DNA of 64,000 nucleotides from JAXMHQ01 sp046346665 (lineage in GTDB: Bacteria > Verrucomicrobiota > Verrucomicrobiia > Limisphaerales > JAXMHQ01), in NCBI GenBank assembly GCA_046346665.1, contig JAXMHQ010000016.1, forward strand, positions 1-64,000. Direction: 5' to 3'. This document shows, piece by piece, positions 17,818 to 26,105 of the stretch; the stretch's first letter is position 1; every line of letters begins with the position of its first letter. The notes beneath the pieces are model-generated. The model saw only the letters and a list, made by a program, of their open reading frames with translations, did not search any database and had not been told where the DNA came from. Position numbers and translations under genes: made by a program.

Positions 17818-20800
17818 ATGAGAGGTTTTTCAGCCATGGTACTTCGATTCCTCATGTTGTGTCTTCTCCACAACCCGCTGGCGCAAGGTTCCATGTTGCT
17901 TCCGGCTGGAGCTCCCCTGGAACAACTTGGCTCCAGTGCAGATGGAAAGTCTGCGACCAACGGGCTGGCAATTGTGCCAACCTCGGAAGGTGCGCGGTTG
18001 CGATGCGTCCTTCAGCGTCTCGAAGGGAGGGTTGTCTCCGGGGGACTGTGGCTGAGTTCCACGGCAGAAGGAGCCACGGGAGCGCCATTTCAAGTTTCAG
18101 CCTCCGGAGTTGGCCGCGGCAGCCTGCACCTGGCGCTGCAGGAAACCGGAAAGGTTATCGTGAGCGGCAAGCAGGCACGATGGATTCGGCCCGGGGTGAT
18201 TGAGGACTACCGGGTGGGTGTGGATGGGGTGCAGCAGGATTTTCTGATTGATGAACGTCCTCCAGGCAGCGGGCCGGCACGGGTGGATCTTAAAGTCACA
18301 GGCGCGACAGTCGAGCAGAAGGGTGGCAAGGTTCAGCTGGTGTTGGTCGACGGCGGGCGGCGGATTGTTTATCATCGGCTGAAGGCTGAAGATGCGCGGG
18401 GGAATGAAGTCAACGCCAGATTGGAGGTGAAATCCCCAAGCCAACTGGCCGTGGTGCTGGAGGACGAAGGGGCGGAGTATCCCGTCCGCATTGATCCGAC
18501 TTTCAGTGATGCAAACTGGACCAGCCTGGAGGGAGTCGGGCGTGAAGGCGGCGTGATCACCACAATGGCGGTAGATGACGACGGAACCGTGTACGTGGGC
18601 GGTCTTTTCGCGATTGCCGGGGATGAGATTGCCTTGAACATAGCGAAATGGAACGGCAGCTCCTGGTCGGCACTGGGTTCAGGCTTGAACGGTATAGTGA
18701 GGGCCCTATGTGCGTCCGGCACCAATCTGTATGTCGGGGGCGACTTCACCTCCGCAGGCGGGATGGCGGTCAATCACATCGCAAAATGGGATGGCAACTC
18801 CTGGTCCCCGCTGGGTTCCGGGACGAGCAATACCGTCTATGCAATCACGACCATTGGCTCAAACGTATACGCCGGCGGCCTCTTCACTTCCGCCGGTGGT
18901 GTCCCCGCGAATTATATTGCCCGTTGGGACGGCACTTCGTGGTCGGCGATGGGGACGGGCCTGGATGGCATTGCCATGGCTCTTGCCGCATCCGGGCAAA
19001 CACTTTTCGTGGGTGGATATTTTTCGACCGCCGGTGGTTTGCCCGCTATGGGCATCGCCCAATGGAACGGCTCTTCCTGGGCGACAGTGGGTTCCGGTTT
19101 GCAGGCATCCGTTTACTCTCTCACCACGTCGGGGACCAACGTCTACGCCGGAGGCTGGTTCATCTTGCCGGGCGCCACAATGTCGAGTGACATCGTCCGT
19201 TGGGACGGCAACGCCTGGTCTGAATTACGGACGAATCAGTCAATGCAGGTGAAAGCCCTCGCTGTCATGGGAGGCAATTTGTATGCCGCGAATTACTCAT
19301 ATTACGCTCCGAATTACGTGACCCGGTGGGACGGAAACTCCTGGTCCTCGGCGGCATCACCGAACCCAGTGCTGGCATTTGCAGTATCCGGTGATGTCCT
19401 TTTCGCCGGCGGCGCTGCCGGCACTCTAGATGAGTGGGATGGTTCAATCTGGGCTTCTGTGGCTCCGATCGTCCGGAGGGGCGGCACCGTCCATGTCATG
19501 GCATTGACGGAAACCAATGTGTTCATCGGCGGTGATTTCACCCAGGTCGGCAGCGTTCTTTGTTCCAACATTGCGCAATGGAACGGAACCGCCTGGTCCC
19601 CCCTGGGCTCGGGAATGAGCGGCGTGGTCCGAAGCCTGGCAATCTCCGGCACCAATCTCTTTGCAGGAGGTGACTTTGTCGTGGCAGGCGACATCACCGC
19701 CAACCACATCGCCCTCTGGAATGGATATTCCTGGTCCCCGCTGGGATCGGGCACAGACAACGGCATCGCTGCATTGGCAGTGTCGGGCACGAATATCTAT
19801 GCTGGAGGCTGGTTTCAACACGCCGGCGGCGTTTCTGCGACCAACATCGCCCAATGGAACGGAGTCGCGTGGTCTCCCATGGGCTCAATCGACGGCGCCG
19901 TCTACGCATTGGCAATCTCTGGAACCAATCTCTTCGCAGGCGGCATCCTCGGGACCAGCGGTGGAGTGGCCACTTACAACGTCGCCCGATGGAACGGCAC
20001 CTCCTGGTCCGCCCTCGGTGCACAAGTCGTCGGCGGAGAAAGTGGCCCCGTCGTTTATGCCTTGGCGGTTTTCGGAAACTATCTGTACGCAGGAGGAAGT
20101 TTCGCAGGGGTAGGCGGCGTCGCGGCCAACAACGTTGCCCGATGGAACGGCACCTCCTGGTCCGCGCTGGGCCAGGGCGTGGATGGCAGGGTTCACACGC
20201 TGGCCGCTTCGGAAAATACGCTGTTCGTGGGCGGGGAGTTTGTCGGCGTCACAGGAGGTCCCGTCAGCTGGATAGCGCAGTGGGATGGTTCCTGGTCCAG
20301 CCTGGGGTCCGGCATGGATTACGCGGTTTATAGCCTGGCGCTTTCGGGGAACCAATTGTTCGTGGGCGGGGGGTTCACAATGGCCGGCACCAACGCGGCG
20401 CCTGGCTTGGCTCTCGCACAGGTAGACACCAATGGCGTTGCCCCGATCTTTCCCGTTCAGCCCGTAAGCCAGATTGTTCGAGTTGGCACCACCGCGATCT
20501 TCACCGCCAATGCCAGCGCGTTTGCCGAATTCACGCTGGCCTGGTACCGGGATGGGACAGCCATCGCCGGCGCGACCAACTCCACCTACACTCTTCCGAA
20601 CGTCCAGCTATCGGATGCCGGCAGCCATTTCTTCTGCGTCGCGAGCAATAGCTTCGGCTGCACCACCAGCAGCATTGTCACTCTGACCACGTACATTCCG
20701 ATTAGCATCACCCGCCAGCCCGTTAGTCTCACGGTCTCCAACACTTCGCCGGCAACATTCAGCCTCGACGTGACCGGAAGCAATCCGGTGTATTCCTGGT

Positions 20801-22395
20801 ATCGAAACGGATCAACCATCCCGGGAGGCACCAATGCCAGCTATGTGATCGATCCCGCTCAAATGGCGGATAATGACAGCCTGTTTTTCTGCATCGTCAG
20901 CAATGGTTTCGGGAGCGCCACCAGCAGCGTCGTCCATCTGACGGTTTACATCCCGCTCGCCATCATCAGCCAGCCGACGGATCTGTCGGTTTTCAACGGC
21001 TCGCCGGCCACATTCAGTGTGTCACTGGCGGGGAGCGGCCCGCTGACCATCCACTGGATGCTGAACGGTACCAATCTGCCTGAAGCTTTCACAGAAACCG
21101 TGGCAGGCGTCGGTACGGCGGGATACTCCGGCGACGGGGGCCGCGCGACCAACGCCAGTCTCTACTGGCCAACAGCCGTGGCAGTTGATTCTTCCGGCAG
21201 TTTCTTCATTGCTGATGAGGGGAACAGTTGCATCCGCCAGGTATCCAGCAACGGCATTATCACCACCGTCGCCGGTACGGGTGCCGCCGATTACACCGGG
21301 GACGGAGGGCCCGCAACGAGCGCCGCGCTTTCCTATCCGGATGGCGTCGCTGTCGACGGGGCCGGAAATCTCTACATTGCGGATTCAGGCAATAACGTGA
21401 TTCGGAGGGTGAACGCGGGCGGCAGCATCACGACGGTCGCGGGCACCGGTGCCGCCGGTTACTCGGGCGATAGTGGCCCTGCAATCACCGCCACGCTGTC
21501 CTACCCCGAAACGGTGCTCCTGGACACCGCCGGAAATGTTTATATTGCAGACTCCCAGAACAACGTTGTGCGCAAGGTCGATACCAACGGCATTATTCGC
21601 ACGGTGGCGGGAAGCGGCGTGCTGGGATATCGCGGGGATGGCGGTTACGCGACCAACGCCCGGCTTTCCTATCCTTACGGCCTCGCCCTAGACAGCTTTG
21701 GCAACCTGTTCATCGGAGACTCCGGCAATCACGTGATTCGCAAGGTCTCGGTGGACGCGACGATCAGTACGGTCGCTGGAGATGGCAACCGAGGTTATTC
21801 AGGCGATGGAGGCCCCGCCCGAAGCGCGCATCTTGCATTTCCCAACGGCGTTGGGCTGGACATCTACGGAAACCTGTTTATCTCCGACGGACAAAACAAC
21901 GCGATGCGGAAAGTGGACCTGTCCGGCATCATTACCACGGTGCCCGGCACGGCCCTGGCAGGAGCATTTGGACTGGCCTGCGACACCTTCCGCAACGTGT
22001 ATGTGGCGGATACTTCCAACAATCGCATCCGAAAGATCACCCGGTTTTCCGATTACCCGGTATTTACCTTGAATCAGGCTGCGTCGACGGATTCTGGAAA
22101 TTACTCGGCCGTAATCAGCAGTCCGTTCGGCACGGTGACCACCCGCTCGGCTGTATTGTCCGTTACCTGGCCTGCGCCGAACATTCTGAATTCGGCCGTC
22201 ACCAACGGGACAATCCATTTCACCTGGTCCACGATTCCGGGCCACGCTTACCAGGTCCAATTCTCGGCCGATCTCACCTCAACCCAGTGGCAAAATCTGG
22301 GGGCCCCGTTGACTTCCACGGGCGACACCTTATCGTCAACCGATTCGATGAGCCCGGAACAACAGCGCTACTACCGGGTCGTGCTGGAACCCTGA
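17818..22395 (+). CDS. giant secreted kelch-like/Ig-like/NHL-repeat protein with C-terminal YYR tail
   Basis: About 1,525 residues. A signal peptide (FLMLCLLHNPLAQG) is followed by an N-terminal beta-rich region to about 235. Next come about 14 repeats of NIAKWNGSSWSALGSG...VYVGGxFTxAGG type, kelch/propeller-like, to about 870. Then Ig-like domains (WYRDGTAIAGATNSTYTL...CVASNSFG; WYRNGSTIPGGTNASYVI). The third Ig-like domain is split: after IHWMLNGTNLP come about five NHL-type blades (TVAGTGAADYTGDGGPATSA...YIADSGNNVIRRV), and its second half (FTLNQAASTDSGNYSAVISS) resumes afterwards. It ends with the RYYRVVLEP tail. Adhesive or carbohydrate-binding surface function is inferred. Its last 25 bases overlap the facing GH39 gene. 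Confidence 0.85.
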   Translation: MRGFSAMVLRFLMLCLLHNPLAQGSMLLPAGAPLEQLGSSADGKSATNGLAIVPTSEGARLRCVLQRLEGRVVSGGLWLSSTAEGATGAPFQVSASGVGRGSLHLALQETGKVIVSGKQARWIRPGVIEDYRVGVDGVQQDFLIDERPPGSGPARVDLKVTGATVEQKGGKVQLVLVDGGRRIVYHRLKAEDARGNEVNARLEVKSPSQLAVVLEDEGAEYPVRIDPTFSDANWTSLEGVGREGGVITTMAVDDDGTVYVGGLFAIAGDEIALNIAKWNGSSWSALGSGLNGIVRALCASGTNLYVGGDFTSAGGMAVNHIAKWDGNSWSPLGSGTSNTVYAITTIGSNVYAGGLFTSAGGVPANYIARWDGTSWSAMGTGLDGIAMALAASGQTLFVGGYFSTAGGLPAMGIAQWNGSSWATVGSGLQASVYSLTTSGTNVYAGGWFILPGATMSSDIVRWDGNAWSELRTNQSMQVKALAVMGGNLYAANYSYYAPNYVTRWDGNSWSSAASPNPVLAFAVSGDVLFAGGAAGTLDEWDGSIWASVAPIVRRGGTVHVMALTETNVFIGGDFTQVGSVLCSNIAQWNGTAWSPLGSGMSGVVRSLAISGTNLFAGGDFVVAGDITANHIALWNGYSWSPLGSGTDNGIAALAVSGTNIYAGGWFQHAGGVSATNIAQWNGVAWSPMGSIDGAVYALAISGTNLFAGGILGTSGGVATYNVARWNGTSWSALGAQVVGGESGPVVYALAVFGNYLYAGGSFAGVGGVAANNVARWNGTSWSALGQGVDGRVHTLAASENTLFVGGEFVGVTGGPVSWIAQWDGSWSSLGSGMDYAVYSLALSGNQLFVGGGFTMAGTNAAPGLALAQVDTNGVAPIFPVQPVSQIVRVGTTAIFTANASAFAEFTLAWYRDGTAIAGATNSTYTLPNVQLSDAGSHFFCVASNSFGCTTSSIVTLTTYIPISITRQPVSLTVSNTSPATFSLDVTGSNPVYSWYRNGSTIPGGTNASYVIDPAQMADNDSLFFCIVSNGFGSATSSVVHLTVYIPLAIISQPTDLSVFNGSPATFSVSLAGSGPLTIHWMLNGTNLPEAFTETVAGVGTAGYSGDGGRATNASLYWPTAVAVDSSGSFFIADEGNSCIRQVSSNGIITTVAGTGAADYTGDGGPATSAALSYPDGVAVDGAGNLYIADSGNNVIRRVNAGGSITTVAGTGAAGYSGDSGPAITATLSYPETVLLDTAGNVYIADSQNNVVRKVDTNGIIRTVAGSGVLGYRGDGGYATNARLSYPYGLALDSFGNLFIGDSGNHVIRKVSVDATISTVAGDGNRGYSGDGGPARSAHLAFPNGVGLDIYGNLFISDGQNNAMRKVDLSGIITTVPGTALAGAFGLACDTFRNVYVADTSNNRIRKITRFSDYPVFTLNQAASTDSGNYSAVISSPFGTVTTRSAVLSVTWPAPNILNSAVTNGTIHFTWSTIPGHAYQVQFSADLTSTQWQNLGAPLTSTGDTLSSTDSMSPEQQRYYRVVLEP

Positions 22396-24137
22396 TGTAA
22401 CATCAGCAGGGAAACTCCCTGGCGCGGGAGAAGAAACTCCAGGGTTGCACTGCCGCCTTTGACCGGGATCTCAGGCGAAGGGCCGAGCCTGGTCAGGCGT
22501 CCGGCTTGCTCGAGCTGCATATACTGCTCCTGCGTGAGATGGCCGGGTGCCCCCATCTTCTTCCAGGCTTCGAAGGCGTTGCTGTGGTCCGCGTCCACCC
22601 GGTAATGCGTCAGCTTGACGGTTCCGTCCGGGAACGGAAGTCCGCTCAACTGCAAATCAATCGCCGCCTCCGGTCCGGGCAGGTCGTCGTCGTGATAATG
22701 CCAGACCAGGACGGCGACGGTGTTGCCGTCCAGGCTTGCCCAGGCGGACACGTCGGGTTTCTCGCGTACATTGGAGCGGCGGATGCTCTCGGCGTCCAGA
22801 CCGGCGCTGCTCGTCGCGGCGATTTGCGTTCCGCTCATTTTGCCGAACATCCGGAACACATTCAGGACCGGCAGATCGATCCCGGCGCTGGCGAGCTGCC
22901 GGAACCCGGCGAACGGCGGCTGGTCTTCGAATTCAAAGGCCCACGTGAGCGCGCCTTCGAGGCGGATGCCGTGTTTTGCCGCGATCTCCAGCTTGCGCGG
23001 AAAGCTCGCCGCGGTGTAGCTGGAATACATCGTGCCGTTGCGATAGGCGTCGTTCGGATCCCGGCATGCGGCGCAGCCTTCCGGGTCGGATTCGCCGATC
23101 ACCACGGGGAGGTGTCGGTACTCAGGAAAGGCGGCGATGACGGCGCAGGCGTCGTCGATGTTTTGGAGTTGGTTCGCCATTCCCATTCGGACATGGCCGT
23201 TGGTGAAGACCGGCGCGCCCTTGGCATGGAACGCAATGAAATCGAGGGGCGAACCGATGGCGCCGGTGGCGAAGTTGGTTTCGCTCGAACAGTGCCGGAG
23301 GAAAGTCGCAAGAAAGGATCCGCCCGGTCCGCCGGCCGTTTCGGGTCCGCCGACGCGCGCCGAGGGCAGCGCCCGGCGAACACCATCCACTGCGTAGTCG
23401 TAAAGCTTGCAGTAATCCGCGGGCGATCCCTGCCAGTAGGGGATGTTCGGTTCGTTCCAGACTTCCCAATACCAGGATTCCACCTCGGGGCGGCCGTATC
23501 GATCGACGCAGTGCTGCGCCCACGCCTGGCAGAGGTTTCCCCATTTCACGTAATCCTTCGGCGGATACGACTGCCCGCCTTCGACGGGTGCGCGCTGATT
23601 CTTCGGCGGGTTGTGCGGGTAATTTTCCGGGTGCGTGGACAGCGCTTCCGGCATGAAGCCGATTTCCACGTAAGGCTTGATTCCATGGGCGAGGTAGGCG
23701 TCGAAGATTTTGTCGTTGATGGTCCAATCGTAGACCGGCTGGCCGTTGGTGGTTTCCTTGTAAGCGCTGGTGGAACCGAACTTGAGGGCGTAGGCGCCGT
23801 CGCCGCTGGTCAGCAGGTGGTGCGTGCGGAAGTAAACGGTGCGGCCGTGTTCGCGCCCGATGTCTCCCAGTTCACCCAGCAGTTTCTGTCCGTCCTTCAT
23901 GCAGGCGTAGTTCGGTTCATCCGCGCCGAAGAACCGCCAGATGGGTTTCAATTCGCCGATCGGTTGGGAGGCGTCGACGGTGATCTGGACCGGAGAGAGA
24001 TTTGTCTGACTCGCGGAGGTTAGAGCAATGGACAGCGCCGCGATGAGACAGGTGATTTGAAGCAAGCACGGTCGCAGAGACGTTGTTGGTCTTATCTCTG
24101 CGTCCTCTGCGCCTCTGCGTGAGTCGTGTTTGCCCAT
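22371..24137 (-). CDS. secreted GH39-family glycoside hydrolase (beta-xylosidase-like)
   Basis: About 588 residues. Signal peptide region LLQITCLIAALSIALTSASQT, then a clan GH-A barrel with the GH39 signature WYWEVWNEPNIPYWQG (acid/base Glu) and VVIGESDPEG (probable nucleophile region), and a C-terminal beta-sandwich (VAVLVWHYHDDDLPGP) typical of beta-xylosidases. Xylan or related glycan turnover is inferred. Both ATG 24164 and ATG 24137 are in frame; I prefer 24137 because a promoter ends right at 24165. The N-terminus (SRRGAEDAE) is encoded by a dispersed 9-base-word repeat. The 3' end overlaps the gene at 17818 by 25 bases, convergently. Confidence 0.88.
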   Translation of the reverse strand: MGKHDSRRGAEDAEIRPTTSLRPCLLQITCLIAALSIALTSASQTNLSPVQITVDASQPIGELKPIWRFFGADEPNYACMKDGQKLLGELGDIGREHGRTVYFRTHHLLTSGDGAYALKFGSTSAYKETTNGQPVYDWTINDKIFDAYLAHGIKPYVEIGFMPEALSTHPENYPHNPPKNQRAPVEGGQSYPPKDYVKWGNLCQAWAQHCVDRYGRPEVESWYWEVWNEPNIPYWQGSPADYCKLYDYAVDGVRRALPSARVGGPETAGGPGGSFLATFLRHCSSETNFATGAIGSPLDFIAFHAKGAPVFTNGHVRMGMANQLQNIDDACAVIAAFPEYRHLPVVIGESDPEGCAACRDPNDAYRNGTMYSSYTAASFPRKLEIAAKHGIRLEGALTWAFEFEDQPPFAGFRQLASAGIDLPVLNVFRMFGKMSGTQIAATSSAGLDAESIRRSNVREKPDVSAWASLDGNTVAVLVWHYHDDDLPGPEAAIDLQLSGLPFPDGTVKLTHYRVDADHSNAFEAWKKMGAPGHLTQEQYMQLEQAGRLTRLGPSPEIPVKGGSATLEFLLPRQGVSLLMLHQGSSTTR

Positions 24138-24245
24138 GATGATTTGCCCGATGCTGCTGTTCATGGACTATCGCCGGATGCGGGCGGGGTCAAGCCTGGC
24201 TTTTTCTCGCGCGGAGGCGCAGAGGACGCAGAGGACGCAGAGGGG
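24095..24245. repeat. inverted 9-base-word arms (CGCAGAGGA) around the GH39 start
   Basis: Left arm 24095-24124 (CTCTGCGTC, CTCTGCGCC, TCTGCGTGA) and right arm 24204-24245 (GCGCGGAGG, CGCAGAGGA, CGCAGAGGA, CGCAGAGGG). About 80 bases between them hold the GH39 promoter and start codon. The left arm is translated as part of the GH39 signal region. tRNA-Gly begins 13 bases beyond the right arm. Confidence 0.65.
24165..24193 (-). promoter_or_regulatory. candidate promoter of the GH39 gene
   Basis: TTGACC (24193-24188) then a 17-base spacer to TAGTCC (24170-24165), or a 15-base spacer to GATAGT. It lies between the two arms of the 9-base-word element. Confidence 0.4.
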
Positions 24246-24258
24246 GAAATCCAGAAAA

Positions 24259-24332
24259 TGGAGCGGGCGAAGGGAATCGAACCCTCGTGTGAAGCTTGGA
24301 AGGCTTCCGTTCTACCATTGAACTACGCCCGC
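24259..24332 (-). tRNA. tRNA-Gly (anticodon UCC)
   Basis: Read on the minus strand: acceptor GCGGGCG pairs with CGCCCGC, D arm GTTCAATGGTAGAAC, anticodon stem GAAGC/GCTTC enclosing loop CTTCCAA (anticodon TCC), T arm AGGGTTCGATTCCCT, discriminator T and an encoded CCA (24261-24259). All four arms pair. A short inverted repeat (TCCGTCCCGCC...GGCGGGAC-like) follows on the 5' side. pyrC begins about 130 bases away on the opposite strand. Confidence 0.96.
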
Positions 24333-24422
24333 CTCCGTCCCGCCAGGGCGGGACTACGGCGCGGCAGGCCCGCCTCCGACGACGCACGAGCCTGCCTGGT
24401 GCGGGAATCATAACCCGCGCGC

Positions 24423-24452
24423 TTGCCTTGTCAATTCGCCAGCGTGTATCCT
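24423..24452 (+). promoter_or_regulatory. sigma-70-like promoter of pyrC
   Basis: TTGCCT (24423-24428), 18-base spacer, TATCCT (24447-24452). The second of two in-frame ATGs (24461) lies 8 bases downstream, the first (24455) only 2, so 24461 is the better start. Confidence 0.55.
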
Positions 24453-24460
24453 CGATGCAC

Positions 24461-25849
24461 ATGAACTCGCTGCTACTGGCCGGCGGCCGGGTGATCGATC
24501 CCGCGCAGCGCCTCGATACTTCCGCGGACCTTCTCATTGTGAACGGCAAGATCGCCGCCGTCGGGCCGGACGCGGCAGCCCGGGCGCCGAAGGATGCGGA
24601 GCGGCTGGATGTTTCGGGGCTGGTGGTTTGTCCCGGGTTGATTGATTTGCACGTGCACCTGCGGGAGCCGGGCCAGACCGCGAAGGAAACGATTGCGACC
24701 GGCACGGCTGCGGCCGCGCGCGGCGGGTTCACCTCGGTGGTGTGCATGCCGAACACTTCGCCCACGGTCGACACGGCCGGGACGGTGGCGCTCATTCACG
24801 AGCGCGCCTCGCACCTCGGCATGGTGAATGTTTTCGTGGCCGGCGCCATCACGCGGAATCTCGCCGGCGAAGAACTCGCGCCGATCGGGTCCCTCAAGCG
24901 GGCCGGGGTGGTGGCGATCACGGATGACGGACGCTGCGTTCAGAACAACGAGCTGATGCGCCGCGCGCTCGAGTATGCGCGCATGTTCGATCTGCCGGTA
25001 TTCGATCATTGCCAGGATTACTCCCTGGTGACCGAGGGTGTGATGCACGAGGGTTACTGGAGCACGGCGCTGGGGCTGCAGGGCTGGCCGTCGGCGGGCG
25101 AGGAGATGATTGTGGCCCGGAACATTCTGCTGGCCGAACTCACCGGCGCCCAGGTGCATTGCCAGCATCTCAGCGCCGCGGGCAGCGTCCAGCTCCTGCG
25201 CGACGCCCGGAAACGCGGGCTGCCGGTGTCCGGCGAAGCCTGTCCGCATCATTTCACCCTGACCGACTCCGCGGTGGCGGGCAGCGATAAATTCTGGAAA
25301 AAGGATGGAGCCGGTGTGTTCGGCTTCGATCCCGGCCAGGGCGACCTGCCGTCGTGGCCCGCTTACGACACTCATTTCAAGATGAATCCGCCGTTGCGAT
25401 CGGCGTCGGACCGCGCGGCGGTTTTGGACGGGCTTGCGGACGGGACGATTGAAATTTTGTGCAGCGACCATGCGCCGCACTGCAATTACGAGAAGCAGGT
25501 GGAGTTCGATTACGCGCCGTTTGGGATCACGGGTCTGGAGACCGAGCTGGCGCTGTCGCTGATGCAGCTTTATCACGGAAAACGATTGTCCCTGCCGGAC
25601 CTGATCGCGAAGTACACGGTGAATCCCGCCCGGCTGTTGCGGCTGGAGAAGGGCACGCTGGCGGTGGGCCGGGATGCGGACGTGACGGTGTTTGACCCGG
25701 ATCGCGAGTGGGTGTTCAGTGAGGTGGACACGGCTGGAAAATCCCGGAACAGCCCGTTTTACGGGTGGCGATTGAAGGGTCGGCCGGTGGCGACGATTGT
25801 GGGCGGGAAGAAGGCGTGGCTGGAGCAGTCGGAGGCGGCGGCGGCGTGA
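24461..25849 (+). CDS. pyrC: dihydroorotase PyrC
   Basis: Ring-closing step of pyrimidine synthesis: carbamoyl aspartate to dihydroorotate, Zn-dependent, cytoplasmic. About 462 residues, of the long bacterial type. Metal and active-site motifs: LIDLHVHLREPGQT near residue 55, FDHCQDYSL, QVHCQHLSAAGSV, GEACPHHF and the catalytic Asp in CSDHAPH (about residue 335). The C-terminal YTVNPARLLRL and KGTLAVGRDADVTVFD are typical of amidohydrolases. The frame is open upstream into the antisense of tRNA-Gly, which rules out earlier starts. carA, in the same pathway, follows on the same strand but has its own promoter. Confidence 0.95.
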   Translation: MNSLLLAGGRVIDPAQRLDTSADLLIVNGKIAAVGPDAAARAPKDAERLDVSGLVVCPGLIDLHVHLREPGQTAKETIATGTAAAARGGFTSVVCMPNTSPTVDTAGTVALIHERASHLGMVNVFVAGAITRNLAGEELAPIGSLKRAGVVAITDDGRCVQNNELMRRALEYARMFDLPVFDHCQDYSLVTEGVMHEGYWSTALGLQGWPSAGEEMIVARNILLAELTGAQVHCQHLSAAGSVQLLRDARKRGLPVSGEACPHHFTLTDSAVAGSDKFWKKDGAGVFGFDPGQGDLPSWPAYDTHFKMNPPLRSASDRAAVLDGLADGTIEILCSDHAPHCNYEKQVEFDYAPFGITGLETELALSLMQLYHGKRLSLPDLIAKYTVNPARLLRLEKGTLAVGRDADVTVFDPDREWVFSEVDTAGKSRNSPFYGWRLKGRPVATIVGGKKAWLEQSEAAAA

Positions 25850-25861
25850 GAGGGTAGGAGG

Positions 25862-26026
25862 CTCTTAATCGTCCCCGTCCTTGGTCCCTTTGTCGGGGAT
25901 TGATGGATTAATGGATTGATGGATAAATGAAAAGACTTCCGCGCGGAGTCCGTCCAATAATCCATAAATCCAACAATCCATTTATCCAAAGCGTCGAGGA
26001 CGAGGACGAGGACGAGGACGAGAACG
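25862..26026. repeat. nested inverted element: 8-base words (copy 2) inside 6-base words
   Basis: Inner part 25898-25988: TGGATTNN octads (25898-25928), core GACTTCCGCGCGGAGTCC, complementary octads (25953-25988), as at 2968-3062. Outer part: GAGGAC hexads at 25993-26024 ending GAGAACGATTC, with a diverged inverted counterpart at 25862-25885 (CTTAATCGTCCCCGTCC). One element appears to have inserted into another. It fills most of the pyrC-carA gap. Confidence 0.7.
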
Positions 26027-26056
26027 ATTCCGAGGTTTGGGGGGCCCGGGAATAAC

Positions 26057-26085
26057 TTGAACCCTCCGGCGCCTCCCCGTAGCAT
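26057..26085 (+). promoter_or_regulatory. sigma-70-like promoter of carA
   Basis: TTGAAC (26057-26062), 17-base spacer, TAGCAT (26080-26085); the ATG at 26106 follows 20 bases later, giving a leader of about 14 bases. Confidence 0.6.
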
Positions 26086-26105
26086 CCGGCGCGACTGCAG
26101 ATTCG

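Noticed and set aside
22506..24023. A 505-codon plus-strand frame
   Set aside because: Antisense to the GH39 gene, which has the WNEP acid/base motif and a signal peptide.
24296..24460. An extended pyrC start inside the tRNA-Gly antisense
   Set aside because: The extra codons read the tRNA complement and have no similarity to dihydroorotase; the promoter at 24423-24452 lies after them.
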